Origin: Lingula anatina
Lineage: Eukaryota > Brachiopoda > Lingulata > Lingulida > Lingulidae
DNA length: 60,000 bases
Assembly: GCF_001039355.2 (NCBI RefSeq)
Contig: NW_019775869.1
Coordinates: forward strand, 126,001 to 186,000
Direction of reading: 5' to 3'
Shown: one piece after another, positions 14,501-24,786 of the stretch
Numbering within the stretch: position 1 is the first letter of the stretch
Layout: each line of letters opens with the position of its first letter
Program-made: the position numbers and the translations under genes
Notes under the pieces: generated by a model
Seen by the model: the letters and a program-made list of their open reading frames with translations, nothing else
Told to the model about the DNA's origin: nothing
Database searches by the model: none

Positions 14501-15871
14501 ATTAGATTTATTCAAACTGCAAACAAGACGGGAGACAAACCAGACCACTCCGGCCCAGCCACATGTGCGGATGATGACTCTGAACATGAGGCTGATAGTG
14601 ATATTAATCCCTCGGGATGTCAGTGAAGTGAATCAAGCATCAACTGTCACGGTGAAATTTCAGGATAAATGGAAACATACACATAGTTGGCTCCAGTATA
14701 ATACAGAGAAAAACGAGATGTTTTATCAATTTGTCATGAACATGGCAGTAATAATACCATGGCCAGAGGAACCAATAATTTCAGAACTGCTACACTTGTT
14801 CAGCACATGGCATCGGCAGATCACCAAAATACATGCAAAATCCCTCTCCAGCAAAGACATGAGAGCAGCATTTGACAAATGCGACAGCTAAAAAGGAGAG
14901 AGGAGTTACCATGGCCATGAAGGTGATGGCCAAAGTGAAAAAAGTTTTAACACATTTAAGTATTAAAACTATATTTTAAAATATTGCAAATAGTTTAAAC
15001 AGACTTTTTACTGATCAGATAAAATCTTACAAGGCTATCTGTGTTGTGTTTTCAATTTATTTCAAACTTGTAACAAAGCCTGATGTTACTGTTGGTGACA
15101 TAGCAACCTTAACATATGATGGTAACTCTATGTAAAAATTGGGGTCATGTCGATACTCCCCCGCACCGTTACTCCCCTGCACCGATAATCCCCCTTAGTA
15201 ATTTTTTGTATTATGCACATCAATACGACCCCACACTGATAGATCCCCACACCGATACTTCCCCGCACCGATACTCCACCTCAGGAAGTATTGGTGCGGG
15301 GATGTACCAGTGCGGAAACATATCGATATGTATCCTAAAAATTTACTCAAGATCATCCAACTTTGTTCCACTCACCAGTCCACTGGATTTGAAGCATGCT
15401 GCAGCAAGTAGGGTGACTTCTCCAGGGCAAGTCTGTTTTGTTTCCTTTGGGAATCACTAGATGTACTGGCAAATGCTGTGGCCATGATCAGATGTGGGTG
15501 TAAACCTCTAAATGTGAAATAAATAAAATTGAAACTGATCATGTAGTGATTTCTTTAACCCAAACAAAACTTATTAATGCTACACACCCCTAAAAGTTCT
15601 AAAACTCATTATTAATCCTTAACAACTTGAATAAGATTACAAATGGAATCAAGAAATAAGCATCTCTGATGTGGCTTCATCATATGCTATTCACATGTGG
15701 AAATTGTGCCAGTAAATAATCATATTGGAGTACTGTACATACCACATTCAATCCTACACTGCTCCCCTGCAGAATGCCTTACCTAGAAAGATGTGGTGAA
15801 TATTTTCTCCTTGGATAGGTACACAGTCTACCTACAGACCATATCCTAATGGCTGTACGGCAACTGTACAT
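8527..15871 (-). CDS. SPATA20: SPATA20/YyaL-type thioredoxin-domain protein (C-terminus not in window)
   Basis: Thirteen exons join in frame with GT-AG borders: 15871-15783, 15507-15376, 13543-13479, 13293-13139, 12709-12563, 11957-11753, 11441-11311, 11077-10973, 10715-10641, 10396-10187, 9830-9638, 9174-9006 and 8735-8527. They encode 628 residues; the human protein has nearly 790, so about 150-160 C-terminal residues are missing. Family landmarks are [15 protein letters not shown] (60-74), the thioredoxin-like [13 protein letters not shown] (96-108, Cys101/Cys104), [29 protein letters not shown] (153-), [19 protein letters not shown] (320-331), [11 protein letters not shown] (370-) and [14 protein letters not shown]. 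The family combines an N-terminal thioredoxin-like fold with an alpha/alpha-barrel of the glycosidase type; its biochemical role is poorly defined, and vertebrate SPATA20 is linked to sperm. I chose ATG 15871 because the frame has an upstream TGA and no earlier ATG. The N-terminus is Arg-rich with no acidic residue in its first 29 positions, so mitochondrial import is possible. An internal Met38 is an alternative start. Identity is secure. Confidence 0.95.
10885..10911. repeat. (TAA)n microsatellite in a SPATA20 intron
   Basis: About nine perfect ATA/TAA units lie between SPATA20 exons 8 and 9. A short (AT)n run also lies at about 13735-13756 in intron 2. Confidence 0.85.
14565..14891 (+). 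pseudogene. Possible relict of a transposon-derived zinc-finger ORF (ZNF862/KIAA1586-like)
   Basis: A 108-codon open frame lies antisense inside SPATA20 intron 2. Its middle reads [17 protein letters not shown] followed by EKNEMFYQF. This resembles the TTF-type zinc-finger opening of hAT-derived proteins such as ZNF862 and KIAA1586, where an aromatic-rich 'FQ..W....PWL.Y' stretch precedes a 'MFC..C' pair. Here both cysteines are replaced, so the zinc site would not form. No flanking frame continues into a transposase and I saw no splice sites that extend it. The resemblance is from memory and covers about 30 residues, so this is tentative. It may be chance. Confidence 0.3.
15150..15330. repeat. 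GC-rich CACCGATA repeat cluster with inverted copies
   Basis: The motif CCCCGCACCGATACT or close variants occurs about six times on the plus strand between 15150 and 15285, spaced irregularly by 15-50 bases. It is followed at 15287-15320 by reverse-complement copies (AGTATTGGTGCGGGGATG, then CCAGTGCGG). The cluster can fold on itself. It lies in SPATA20 intron 2 only 50 bp from exon 2, and its base composition contrasts with the AT-rich surroundings. Confidence 0.75.
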
Positions 15872-16015
15872 AACAAACAGTGAGACCCATACACAAATTC
15901 CAGTGCAGAGGAGCAACGCCGTTCCAGTAGAGGCTTCTTTTCGACCTTGTTTACCTCTAAACGTCACCACTTTCAGTGTTGTTCATCCGGGGAGTTTCAA
16001 CATGGCAGCCGCCAT
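15872..16015. promoter_or_regulatory. Shared divergent promoter/5' region of SPATA20 and C1D
   Basis: The SPATA20 start codon (15871, minus) and the C1D start codon (16002, plus) are only 130 bp apart, so both 5' UTRs and the core promoter must lie within or across this interval and may overlap. No TATA box is evident. The sequence GCCGCCAT at 16008-16015 matches the YY1 core and overlaps the first C1D codons, an arrangement known at many housekeeping promoters. A short minus-strand upstream ORF (starting at the ATG near 15986, nine codons) precedes the SPATA20 start. Promoter function is inferred from geometry and motif only. Confidence 0.6.
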
Positions 16016-17843
16016 GGCTGGCACGAGTGAAGATTTTCCCAGTGAAATACAAGACCAGTTAAGCAGTTTTGATGATTCTTTAACAAAGGTTGAAGACACT
16101 TTAAAACCATTATTAATGACTCCTTTGAATGAGGTACACGAAAAGGTAAACGGTACATATTATTTATAGAAACAAGTAATAGTAATTATCCAGCATAATC
16201 GCTCTGGTTCCGACTCCACGTCCACGATTCTTGTCGTGCGCCGCTTTTAACAGTTCGATCCACATCTATCAACAACTGTTTTTGTGGTAAACGTTAGTGT
16301 CTGTTTTTTATCTTCAGTTATGAATTAAGCCACCAATGACAGTCAATTGAATCTGAAATATTGCATGTCACTTCATTTAATATTGTTTACATTTTCATTT
16401 TTATTACTCTAAAAAGTCTTTAAAAATTTACAATGTTTGGGATAGTTGTTCAGCACCTGCCTTGCATGAAAAATCTTAAACAATTTAGAAATAATTTTAA
16501 CAATGAAGAGGAGAAAACTGTTCTGGTGTCTGGGTCTTTTTCTCTCCATTCTTTCTTTCTTTGTACATATGAAAATTGTTGTTTTAGTCTCTATTTAATT
16601 TGTCTTGGAAGCCACTTTGTCCATTAATTTACTTGAGTGATTTGTTTCAGCTAAATCCTCTTGACTGTGCCAAAGTAAACCTCGTGGCCGCATATGCAGT
16701 GAACTCTTTATTTTGGAGTAAGTGCAAAATATTTTTTTTAAATCAAAATTTTAGAAAATAAATGAAAAGGCTAGATATTGAGACTCTGAATTTTTTTCTA
16801 TCTTTTAACTCTGATTATGACTCTTGGACTCTTTGATGAGCAAAAATAATTAAATATGAAGTAAATGTAATGATTAAGTTTTTCTGTCTTTCCAGCATAT
16901 TTAAATGTCAGAGGGGAAAATCCAAAAGAGCACCCAGTGAAGCAGGAATTGGTCAGTAAGGGTGCATATTTAAATAAAAGTCACATTATCATGTGTTATC
17001 ATAGGGACTAATCAGTCTGTATATTAACCAGTGGTCCCATGCTAAGTACCAGGAAATTGAGCCAGTATATTTCTATTAATTTTTTTCAGGCACTGGGTAC
17101 TTTTACTACTTTGGATCAGTGAATTTTCAGTCCTTGGTGGCCTTGGTACGCTAAATGTGTTTGAAACAGACTGCTGATGAATTTTAATCATTTTTGTATT
17201 TTAAATGCTGAAATATAAACTCAAATGGAAAAAAATATAAATAGAGATGTTACAGAATTTCTTATGTTTAGGATCGTATAAGGGGATACATGAACAGAGT
17301 CAAAGAAATCCAGGAAAAGGAGAAAGCACCAAAGCTTGATAAGCCAGCCTCTAAAAGATTTGTGAAGAGTGCTCTGTGGCAAGCAGCACATGCAAAAGCA
17401 AGTGCCCAGAAAGATGATGGTAAGTAAATGATAGCAGTAGTTGAAACATGAGTAATAAAATGCATTAGAAGAATTACAGATTTCCTTGTTGTCATGTAGA
17501 GTTATGACCAGTGCTATGACATTTTATTTTCAGATTGATGTAATTTGTTAGAAATAATAGGGCATTTATGCGTGACTTTGTTGGGCATACATTTTGTTAT
17601 TAATACTGGGTTATCACAATGGCAGCGACTCCAATAAATGATAATAATTAATATATATTTATTTCTAAATTCCCAGGTGCCTCAACAAGCCAAGCGGATA
17701 CATCAAGATTGCAGCCACAACCAAAAAGACAAAGGCTGAATGAACAAAATGAAAGTTCAAAATCAGAAAGCGGAAAGAAAGAAAAAAGAACAGCAAAATG
17801 TAATACTGGACAAAAAAATTTAAAGATTGAAGGAACTAATTGA
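16002..17843 (+). CDS. C1D: Nuclear nucleic acid-binding protein C1D (exosome cofactor, Rrp47/Lrp1 family)
   Basis: Five exons join in frame: 16002-16145, 16651-16717, 16896-16951, 17272-17419 and 17677-17843 (stop TGA), giving 193 aa. The Sas10/C1D domain covers about residues 10-120. Telling stretches are [20 protein letters not shown] (49-68), [11 protein letters not shown] (79-89), [10 protein letters not shown] and [11 protein letters not shown], which closely track human C1D. The family binds the exonuclease Rrp6/EXOSC10, guides the nuclear exosome in rRNA and snoRNA 3' processing, and also contacts DNA-PK and RNA. The human protein has 141 residues; the extra length here is mostly a basic, Lys/Gln/Ser-rich tail (about residues 140-193), presumably disordered and nucleic-acid binding. 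The start could be Met1 (16002) or Met5 (16014), since both sit in the MAAAM opening. It is divergently transcribed from SPATA20. Confidence 0.97.
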
Positions 17844-17921
17844 AAGTTTTAGATTTTTATTTCCTATCAAATTTCCAGAAGACAGGCAATGCTATATGAC
17901 ATTGTTTTTTTTTTTTCTTTT

Positions 17922-18300
17922 TATGTACAGACACAGATGTGTCTGTACATATTGCCATCACCTGCGTCTGTCGTCGCCGTTCATGTCGCCGTCAATGTCG
18001 CCGTCGCCGTCGCCGTCGCCGTGCACTTTCAGCGTTAACACCATAAGTGGAAGACAGTTTTACTTTTTGGCTTTATATTTACAGAGCTGATGAATATTCA
18101 TAAAACGCAGGTCAAGTTCGAAAATCAGCATGATCGGGCCATTATTCTAGAATTTATGCTGTTTTTTCACTTTTCAGCATATATGCAACACTGTTAACAC
18201 ATTTCAAAGAAAACCGATAGGCCTGTTGTCATGAAACTCACAGGAGTAATCAATCTTACTAAAACGCAGGTCAAGTTCGAAAATCAGCATGATCGGGCCA
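17922..18300 (+). repeat. Dispersed repeat family, copy 2 (runs into the gap)
   Basis: It opens with the palindrome TGTACAGACACAGATGTGTC at 17924-17943 (extended to 17951). A CpG-rich GTCGCC microsatellite (about 17970-18020), GTGCACTTTCAGCG, a TGATGAATATTCAT core and then AACGCAGGTCAAGTTCG follow. The last module is duplicated: about 39 bases at 18102-18140 recur at 18262-18300, where the assembly breaks into Ns. This matches the two-module plan of the minus-strand copy at 2080-2499. It lies just 3' of C1D. Confidence 0.7.
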
Positions 18301-18471
18301 NNNNNNNNNNNNNNNNNNNNNNNNNNNNNNNNNNNNNNNNNNNNNNNNNNNNNNNNNNNNNNNNNNNNNNNNNNNNNNNNNNNNNNNNNNNNNNNNNNNN
18401 NNNNNNNNNNNNNNNNNNNNNNNNNNNNNNNNNNNNNNNNNNNNNNNNNNNNNNNNNNNNNNNNNNNNNNN
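18301..18471. other. Assembly gap (171 N)
   Basis: Run of N placed exactly at the end of the duplicated module of the dispersed repeat, so the repeat itself probably broke the assembly. Open frames spanning it are meaningless. Confidence 0.99.
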
Positions 18472-19909
18472 ACTTTCTATCAAGGGTCTTCTTGCTGTTA
18501 CAAAATCCTACATAAGATCTCTGTGGGACTTCAAATGATCAAGCTATTTTTATGTAACTACTTTGCTCCTAAAACTGACAAAGCAGCAGACGGGGTTGGG
18601 TTAGGTACCTGAAATAAGGCCTAGATATTGCTTGTCCTGTACCTCATGTATGGCAAGAAATGTCTGCTGCCTATTCCTCTCAATGTGAAGGAGGTTTTTA
18701 ACATAATTTACTAACAGCTAGTAGACCTCCGGTAGAAAGTTCTTTCAGCTCAACTAGTTGAAGAAATGAAAACGGCATACAATATTATTCAAATACCTTT
18801 TATTTCTTCCAAACTAAATAGACTAGGAATTATCATTCCATTAGATTTTAAACCACTTGAAATATTCTAAAATTAGTATTCTTACCATTTTAATGATTGT
18901 GATTAAACTACTTAAGATATGTCCTGCAATGCTTGAAGAAGATATATGAAATGCTGTTGTTGGCTACCAAGCATTTGGTATTTATCCTGTACATGAACTT
19001 ACAGAAAATATACACAACTTTGAAAAAGTAAATACATATTCTGTTCACAAATTGCACAATATCTTCATTACATTTAAATTTATAATTTAAATAGATATAG
19101 ATTTGCACTATTATGTACCAGAAATAACTGCTCAAAAAGGAATTCTTAAAATTACCTTTAAGCATGGGAGAAAAGATTGATTGCTTAAAGGCATAAATCT
19201 AAGGCATAATTACAATAGGATACACAAGTTGCCAATTGTGGAGATTTGAAAACATAAAATTACAATTTTATTCACATAGTCAGAAATCCTACGTGTACTA
19301 TTAGGCCATTTCGAAATCAAAACTTTGTAGGTAATTTTTTTTTTCATATTTGAATACATGTTCATCTTGTATGAAAGTTTGCAACTTCTATAGCACCCTC
19401 AATTGAACCTGTGACCGATCCATTATTATATTTCACATCTCTCAATTATGAGCTCATCTCCTGGATAAAATTTGTCACAATAAGCCCACATTGCCTTTTG
19501 TGATTATTCTAAGAACAAACACAATGCTGCACCTGTTGACCGAATTTAGCTGAGCTTTTACAACAACCGGACTCTTGTGAAATCAGAGCTGTCATGTTGT
19601 CAAATATATGAATTTCTTTTGATTCTATTACTGGACTTACAAAGTTCAAACTAAGATGACCAAGAGCTTCAACTAGTCACTGGTGTAACATGCAAAAAAT
19701 TACAGAATGCTGTTGCAACTTGGTCTCGTCATAACCCAGTCAGTCCAGTTTTAGAATAAACAAATTATATAATATATTCAACTGTCTCACAACATTCTGA
19801 AACTCATCAATGAGAAAACAACAACACATTTTCACCCTGTTGAAAATGTGTAACCTGCATGGCACTCTCAACATAAATTGTGACTGTCAGTCACATTGGC
19901 AGACTTCAA
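18472..19909. other. Intergenic DNA and 3' UTR of the TJAP1-like gene
   Basis: No exon was recognised. The part nearest 19909 should be 3' UTR of the minus-strand TJAP1-like gene. Minus-strand AATAAA occurs near 19267-19272 as a possible poly-A signal. The convergent C1D gene ends at 17843. Confidence 0.5.
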
Positions 19910-20813
19910 TCAACAACTCCCATTTTCACTCAGCATGGATGAGATACTAGTCCTTGAACTTTTATGCACCCCCAAACCTCTGACCCTTTCTATGTCTGCC
20001 TCATAACTGGTGGAAGTCTGCACATCCTTGTCCATAAATACCACGTCCACCTTACACTTATCACATATGTACATTTTCCGGGGCTTTCTCTGAGGATCTG
20101 GCTGTGTCAGCACCTTGGCTATTAAAGTCATGGGGACAGATTCCTGTCTATTTTCCTGATTGGCCTTCTCTATATCATCTGTTGGTTTGTTCACTGAATA
20201 CACCATGGCAGTAGGTGGGAAAGTGGGCATTGGAACCCGTATCACCTTGGTCTCTACCTGACCAACAGGGGGGTCCTCCATATTGATTATCTGTTCCCTC
20301 GTTAACTGAGATTTCACTCTCTCTTGTAGGTCAATAGGAAGCTATAAAGAAAATTTTGTGAATTGTGAAAATTCTCAAAATCAGATTTCAGTGTCGATTT
20401 CATTGTGAAAATCAATACATATTACAACACATTCCATGCAAAGAAATTGCCACACTATTTATGATAATGTTCAACCAAGCCTTAGCTTTGATTCTGATCA
20501 TACATTTATTCAACACAACACCTTGGTAGAGTCCAGAACAAACATTGACATCTGTTTTGTTCTGGACTGTACCACTGAACTGGTTTACTTACTGCGTTCA
20601 GCCTGTGGGCAACAAAATTGGATGGTTTGCACTGGAGTAGCTGCACAGCAGTATTACAGTCAGATCTGTATCTTTCCTACAATGGAAAAAGATAAAATAA
20701 TGCCTAAAACACCACAGGATTCTTCATTTGTCAAAAAACAAGCAACAGGTACTTTAAATCTACATAAAATTACAGCTACATGATTATTTTTAATTAGCCT
20801 TTCAATTTAGCTG

Positions 20814-20845
<32 letters not shown>

Positions 20846-23800
20846 AATCATTTCCTCTACTTACACATTCCTCTTCAAGGTCAGTTATCGTGATCCTTGC
20901 ATCTACTAATTTTGTGGTCATGGTAGCAACGTCTTTTTGTAATGCTGTTTTATCCACTTCAAATCGATTTACCTAAAGAAGATTGACAACTAGATGATAT
21001 TCCTTTTCAATTGATCTAGAATATTTATTCGACATTTGAACCTATTTAAAATTTTAGTAATTATATGGAAAAAATTTTGCATTAACATCTTAATCAAAGT
21101 ACAAAATCAGATTCAGAGATAAAACAAATGAAAATACTTACTAATTTTAGCAATTTATCCTCCAATCCTTGATTTACTTTCTGCATTTTCTTGTGACCTT
21201 CAAGCAACCTAAAACAAGAGAGAAATGGAGCATATTTTCTTCAAAGTCTGTAATTAACAATCCTGTGAAAACAATCCTGTGAAAAATAATTATCCTTTAT
21301 ATAAGCATATCATTAAATTTGGTATACATTCATATAATATAAATTCGATATTTTGGATATTTTTCTTTGATAAAAACTTATATTTGAACTTAAAAAACTG
21401 TATCCTTGGGTGCTGCCATTTATAATTTGCAAAGCAAATTATGAGAGATGAATATAAAAAAAAAAAGGATATTGCTGACAAAAATATCCCCATTCTTTAA
21501 ATGAGCAATCAATCACCAAGTGAAAGACTAAGAGATCAGATTTTAAAATGATTCATCAGAAAACCAATAACAACTCTCTAACCTGTCGTATCTTTCTCTC
21601 AGTTTCATCAGCTCATCTTGCAGCCTGCAAACCTCCATCTCACCCAGGCGCTTGGATTCTTCATGGTCTACATTCATCTGGGTTATTTTACCATTACTCT
21701 GCAGTAGTTTGCTCTTCAGTTCTTCTATCTCATGGTGCAGGTCAAGACTACAATGATAGAAATATTTATGTAATTCCATAAAACCCTTGCCTATTACCTA
21801 TGCCATACATTATTGCAACCCAAAGACATAAATGCCTTCAGTAAATCATGTCAGGATAGAGAAATTATGTAAACAGATGCTGCTTAAGATAATGAATATA
21901 ACAGTAAAATCTGTACAAATCACAAACATCCAACACAGCTGTGTATCACAGTGACCACTGACCATCACAGCGTCTGAATGACCACAGACGCATCAAATAT
22001 GACCAAGATGTTTGCATCAGAGGGCTTTATAGACTTATAAGATAAATATTTGCATACAAACCTGATGTAATATGCAATATACATGTAGCCCTGGTAAAAA
22101 ATGTCTAATACTGTCTATTTATTCTGTTATACTTTATCTTCAAATATCATGCATGATTCATAGCAGATTCATGTATGGTTTATGAATACTGGTATCAGGC
22201 ATATTCTGTGCACTATATAGAACTGTGCTTTAGGAGAACTAAATTAAAACAATTTAAGTAGTACTTATCATACATATTGATTTGGCCAAAAATCTAAGTG
22301 CCTCTCATACAAAAAGCATCAGAGAGCAAAATTACACATTAATTATATATCCCTGTCATCAACACTGCTTAAAAATTGGGCATGATTTATGGCCAAACAC
22401 AACAATACCTGCTTAAATGCCTCCAGCTATTGCCACATACATAACCTCAAACAAAAGGTATGAATACACATTTATAAAGAATAGGATTCCATATACATAT
22501 ATTGATAATAGGTGAGACCAACAGGCACATAGAAAGATGAAAAAGCTGATAGGGCGAAAAAAAGATACATGTTCATTATAGCACATATGAGAGAGAGAGA
22601 GAGAGAGATGGATTTCTGATTTATTATTCCGTTATCCAACTCTCTCCTAAAATATTAATTTGTGTTTTTCCGTCACCCACGTATTTCCCAATCTAAATCC
22701 CTGTATAACTGTTACTGACCAGCAATATTTTCCACAAACATGGTCCTACGAGCTGAACTGACTCCAAATTCTTCAACCATCTCAATAAATTATCAAATAT
22801 AATATAAAAAAATACTGGATAAATAAAGTAGACTGATAATTGTACTCATGTACAAAATTAAGTATAGTTTCCAACATGACAGTGGAACACGAACATGTTA
22901 ACAAACATGGATGTTTCATCTACACACTTGAAAGAATACACCTAAAGCCAAATTTCCACTACTGCAATGCAAGCCTTTCTCACCAAGTCTTAATTACCAT
23001 CTCACCTAGCACCTTCTTCCATTTGTTTTGCTCCAGTACAGCCTTTCCAAGCATGAACAGGCACTGGCATTGCTTTTAATGTACCAGCATGTCATACAGG
23101 AAGTGCCACGATTTCTCCCTTTATATATATTCATGACAGTAGCCATAGCAACAGTTAGTCTAAGTAACTGCGGGCTATATGGATTGAGTGATAACCTTGT
23201 GCTCTTTTTTTTTTTTTTTTTTTTTTCAGTATTGAAAAATGAAGAGGAGAAAAAGCCTTCCTCTTGTCTGCACTGGGTGGTACACTATCCAATACTTATT
23301 GTGCCAAAAATGGATTTGTAGCTATCAAGTTGGGCACAAGATCGCATGCATGCATGAGCGAAAATATAACTTGAGGAATATATTTGTGAAAATGTGAAGC
23401 AAGAACAAAAATGAGAGAACAAAATGAGACACCTGATAACCATTTGCTATATTTCTTCATAGGTTAAGGATTGTACCTGCACTGTAAAGATCTTATATAA
23501 ATGAATTACACTATGCAATCTCCAGACTTTATATCCAAACCAATCAATTCCAGATAATCTTCAGTAACAATCTGCAATCAAGAATATTCCTTCTGTGGCC
23601 TAAAGAATTTTAAGAATATTTTTTTTTTCAGTCTTGTTCTAGATTAATGATTTTATCTTCTAACTAGTTTCACTTGTAGCATACATTGATAGAGATTCAC
23701 TTGTAGCATACATTGATTTATTACAAATTGATAGAGATTTATAACTCTCTTTCTTAAATAAAAAAAGTCAATACACATTTATAAGTTAATTAGTTTTCCA

Positions 23801-24126
23801 TTAATTCTCATTATATACCCAAATAAATGAAGCAACAAAAATAAAAAAATAAATGCCAAATTTTACTGATGCAAGCCAAAAGACCAATTGAAAGTACGTA
23901 ATACTAAATGGCAAACGTTGAGTAAGAATTGAATATATTAACCATATATTGTGAATAGGATAAACAATATTTTCATTACTAACCCAACCCAAAAAATAAT
24001 CTTATACATCATTAATAAAACTGCAGCAGACCAATTGCTGAAACAGCTGTCTCGTGGGCAGTAGTACATTGAAACATCTGTGTCTTTATAAACAACTGAC
24101 ATGACATTGAGGTGTGTGTGCGTGCG

Positions 24127-24165
<39 letters not shown>

Positions 24166-24740
24166 AGCAAGCAGTAGACCTACCTGTTAATGTTAGAACA
24201 GCTGGCACAGTTGCACCCACATTCCTGCACAAATGGAAATATAATATGTCTATATATTTAAGAGATGTATAGCAGCTTAATTAAAGCTGTGGGTGTATTT
24301 TGAATTATTAAAACAGCTTGACTAAACAGCTTGGAAAACATTTGCTCATAAAATGCTTTCAGTGCACCTCATGTAATGATTTTCGTGTTCAAATTGTACC
24401 TGGAAACTTCAGTTTATTAGCTTAGGTCTGTTTATGGAAGTGTCACTCTGAAACTGAATATCACCTTCATATTTCACACACACATGCACGCACGCACACA
24501 TACACACAAACACACCAGTTTGACACAAAAAAGTTCTAAATAAAGTTTTGAAAAAGGAAGAGGTATAGGTGACATTGGGTACAAAAAACAATAAATGAAA
24601 AACATGACCAAAATCCTTTTACTAGTAAATGAAATATTCTGCAACACTTAATTGCTTGATATAACAATATTTTAAAAGATGTTGGTCCTCCTTACCCTGC
24701 AGACCACCATTTTGGGCATGACAAGGACGGCTCTTTTCAT
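19910..24740 (-). CDS. TJAP1: TJAP1/BEGAIN-family coiled-coil scaffold protein
   Basis: Seven coding exons join in frame: 24740-24696, 24224-24184, 21747-21583, 21208-21142, 20972-20865, 20676-20593 and 20341-19910, giving about 313 aa. The conserved family core is the coiled coil from about residue 30 to 142 (KVNQGLEDKLLKLV, then TTKLVDARITITDLEE), then ERYRSDCNTAVQLLQCKPSN (143-162), LPIDLQERV (171-179) and SVPMTLIAKVL. These match vertebrate TJAP1 (tight junction-associated, Golgi/trans-Golgi) and BEGAIN (postsynaptic, PSD-95 partner) in the same order; I take it as the single invertebrate relative of both. Vertebrate proteins exceed 550 aa, so the long low-complexity tail is absent here. 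Unusual are a Cys-rich N-terminus (MVVCRECGCNCASC) and a CDKC pair near the C-terminus. The start at 24740 follows an in-frame TGA in the same exon. Confidence 0.88.
24130..24163. repeat. (AG)n microsatellite
   Basis: About 17 perfect AG units lie 20 bp from the donor of TJAP1-like exon 24184-24224. On the transcribed minus strand this is a (CT)n tract just inside the intron. Confidence 0.95.
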
Positions 24741-24786
24741 AATTCGTATTGCACAAAATAGTCAAAGGGTCTTGAATGATGATGAC
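24741..24786 (-). other. 5' UTR part of the first coding exon, TJAP1-like gene
   Basis: The exon carrying the start codon begins at 24786 after a good acceptor (TTATTTCAG). In the coding frame a TGA lies 24 bases before the ATG at 24740, which supports that start and implies at least one noncoding exon upstream. Confidence 0.65.

Noticed and set aside
15779-15970. Longer SPATA20 N-terminus starting at 15970
   Set aside because: The codon there is GTG, not ATG, and an in-frame TGA lies just upstream; the first ATG in frame is at 15871.
20436-20783. Plus-strand 115-codon ORF with a DICFVLDC stretch reminiscent of a VWA domain
   Set aside because: It is the shadow of a genuine minus-strand exon (20593-20676) that encodes ERYRSDCNTAVQLLQC of the TJAP1-like protein; the VWA resemblance covers only about ten residues.
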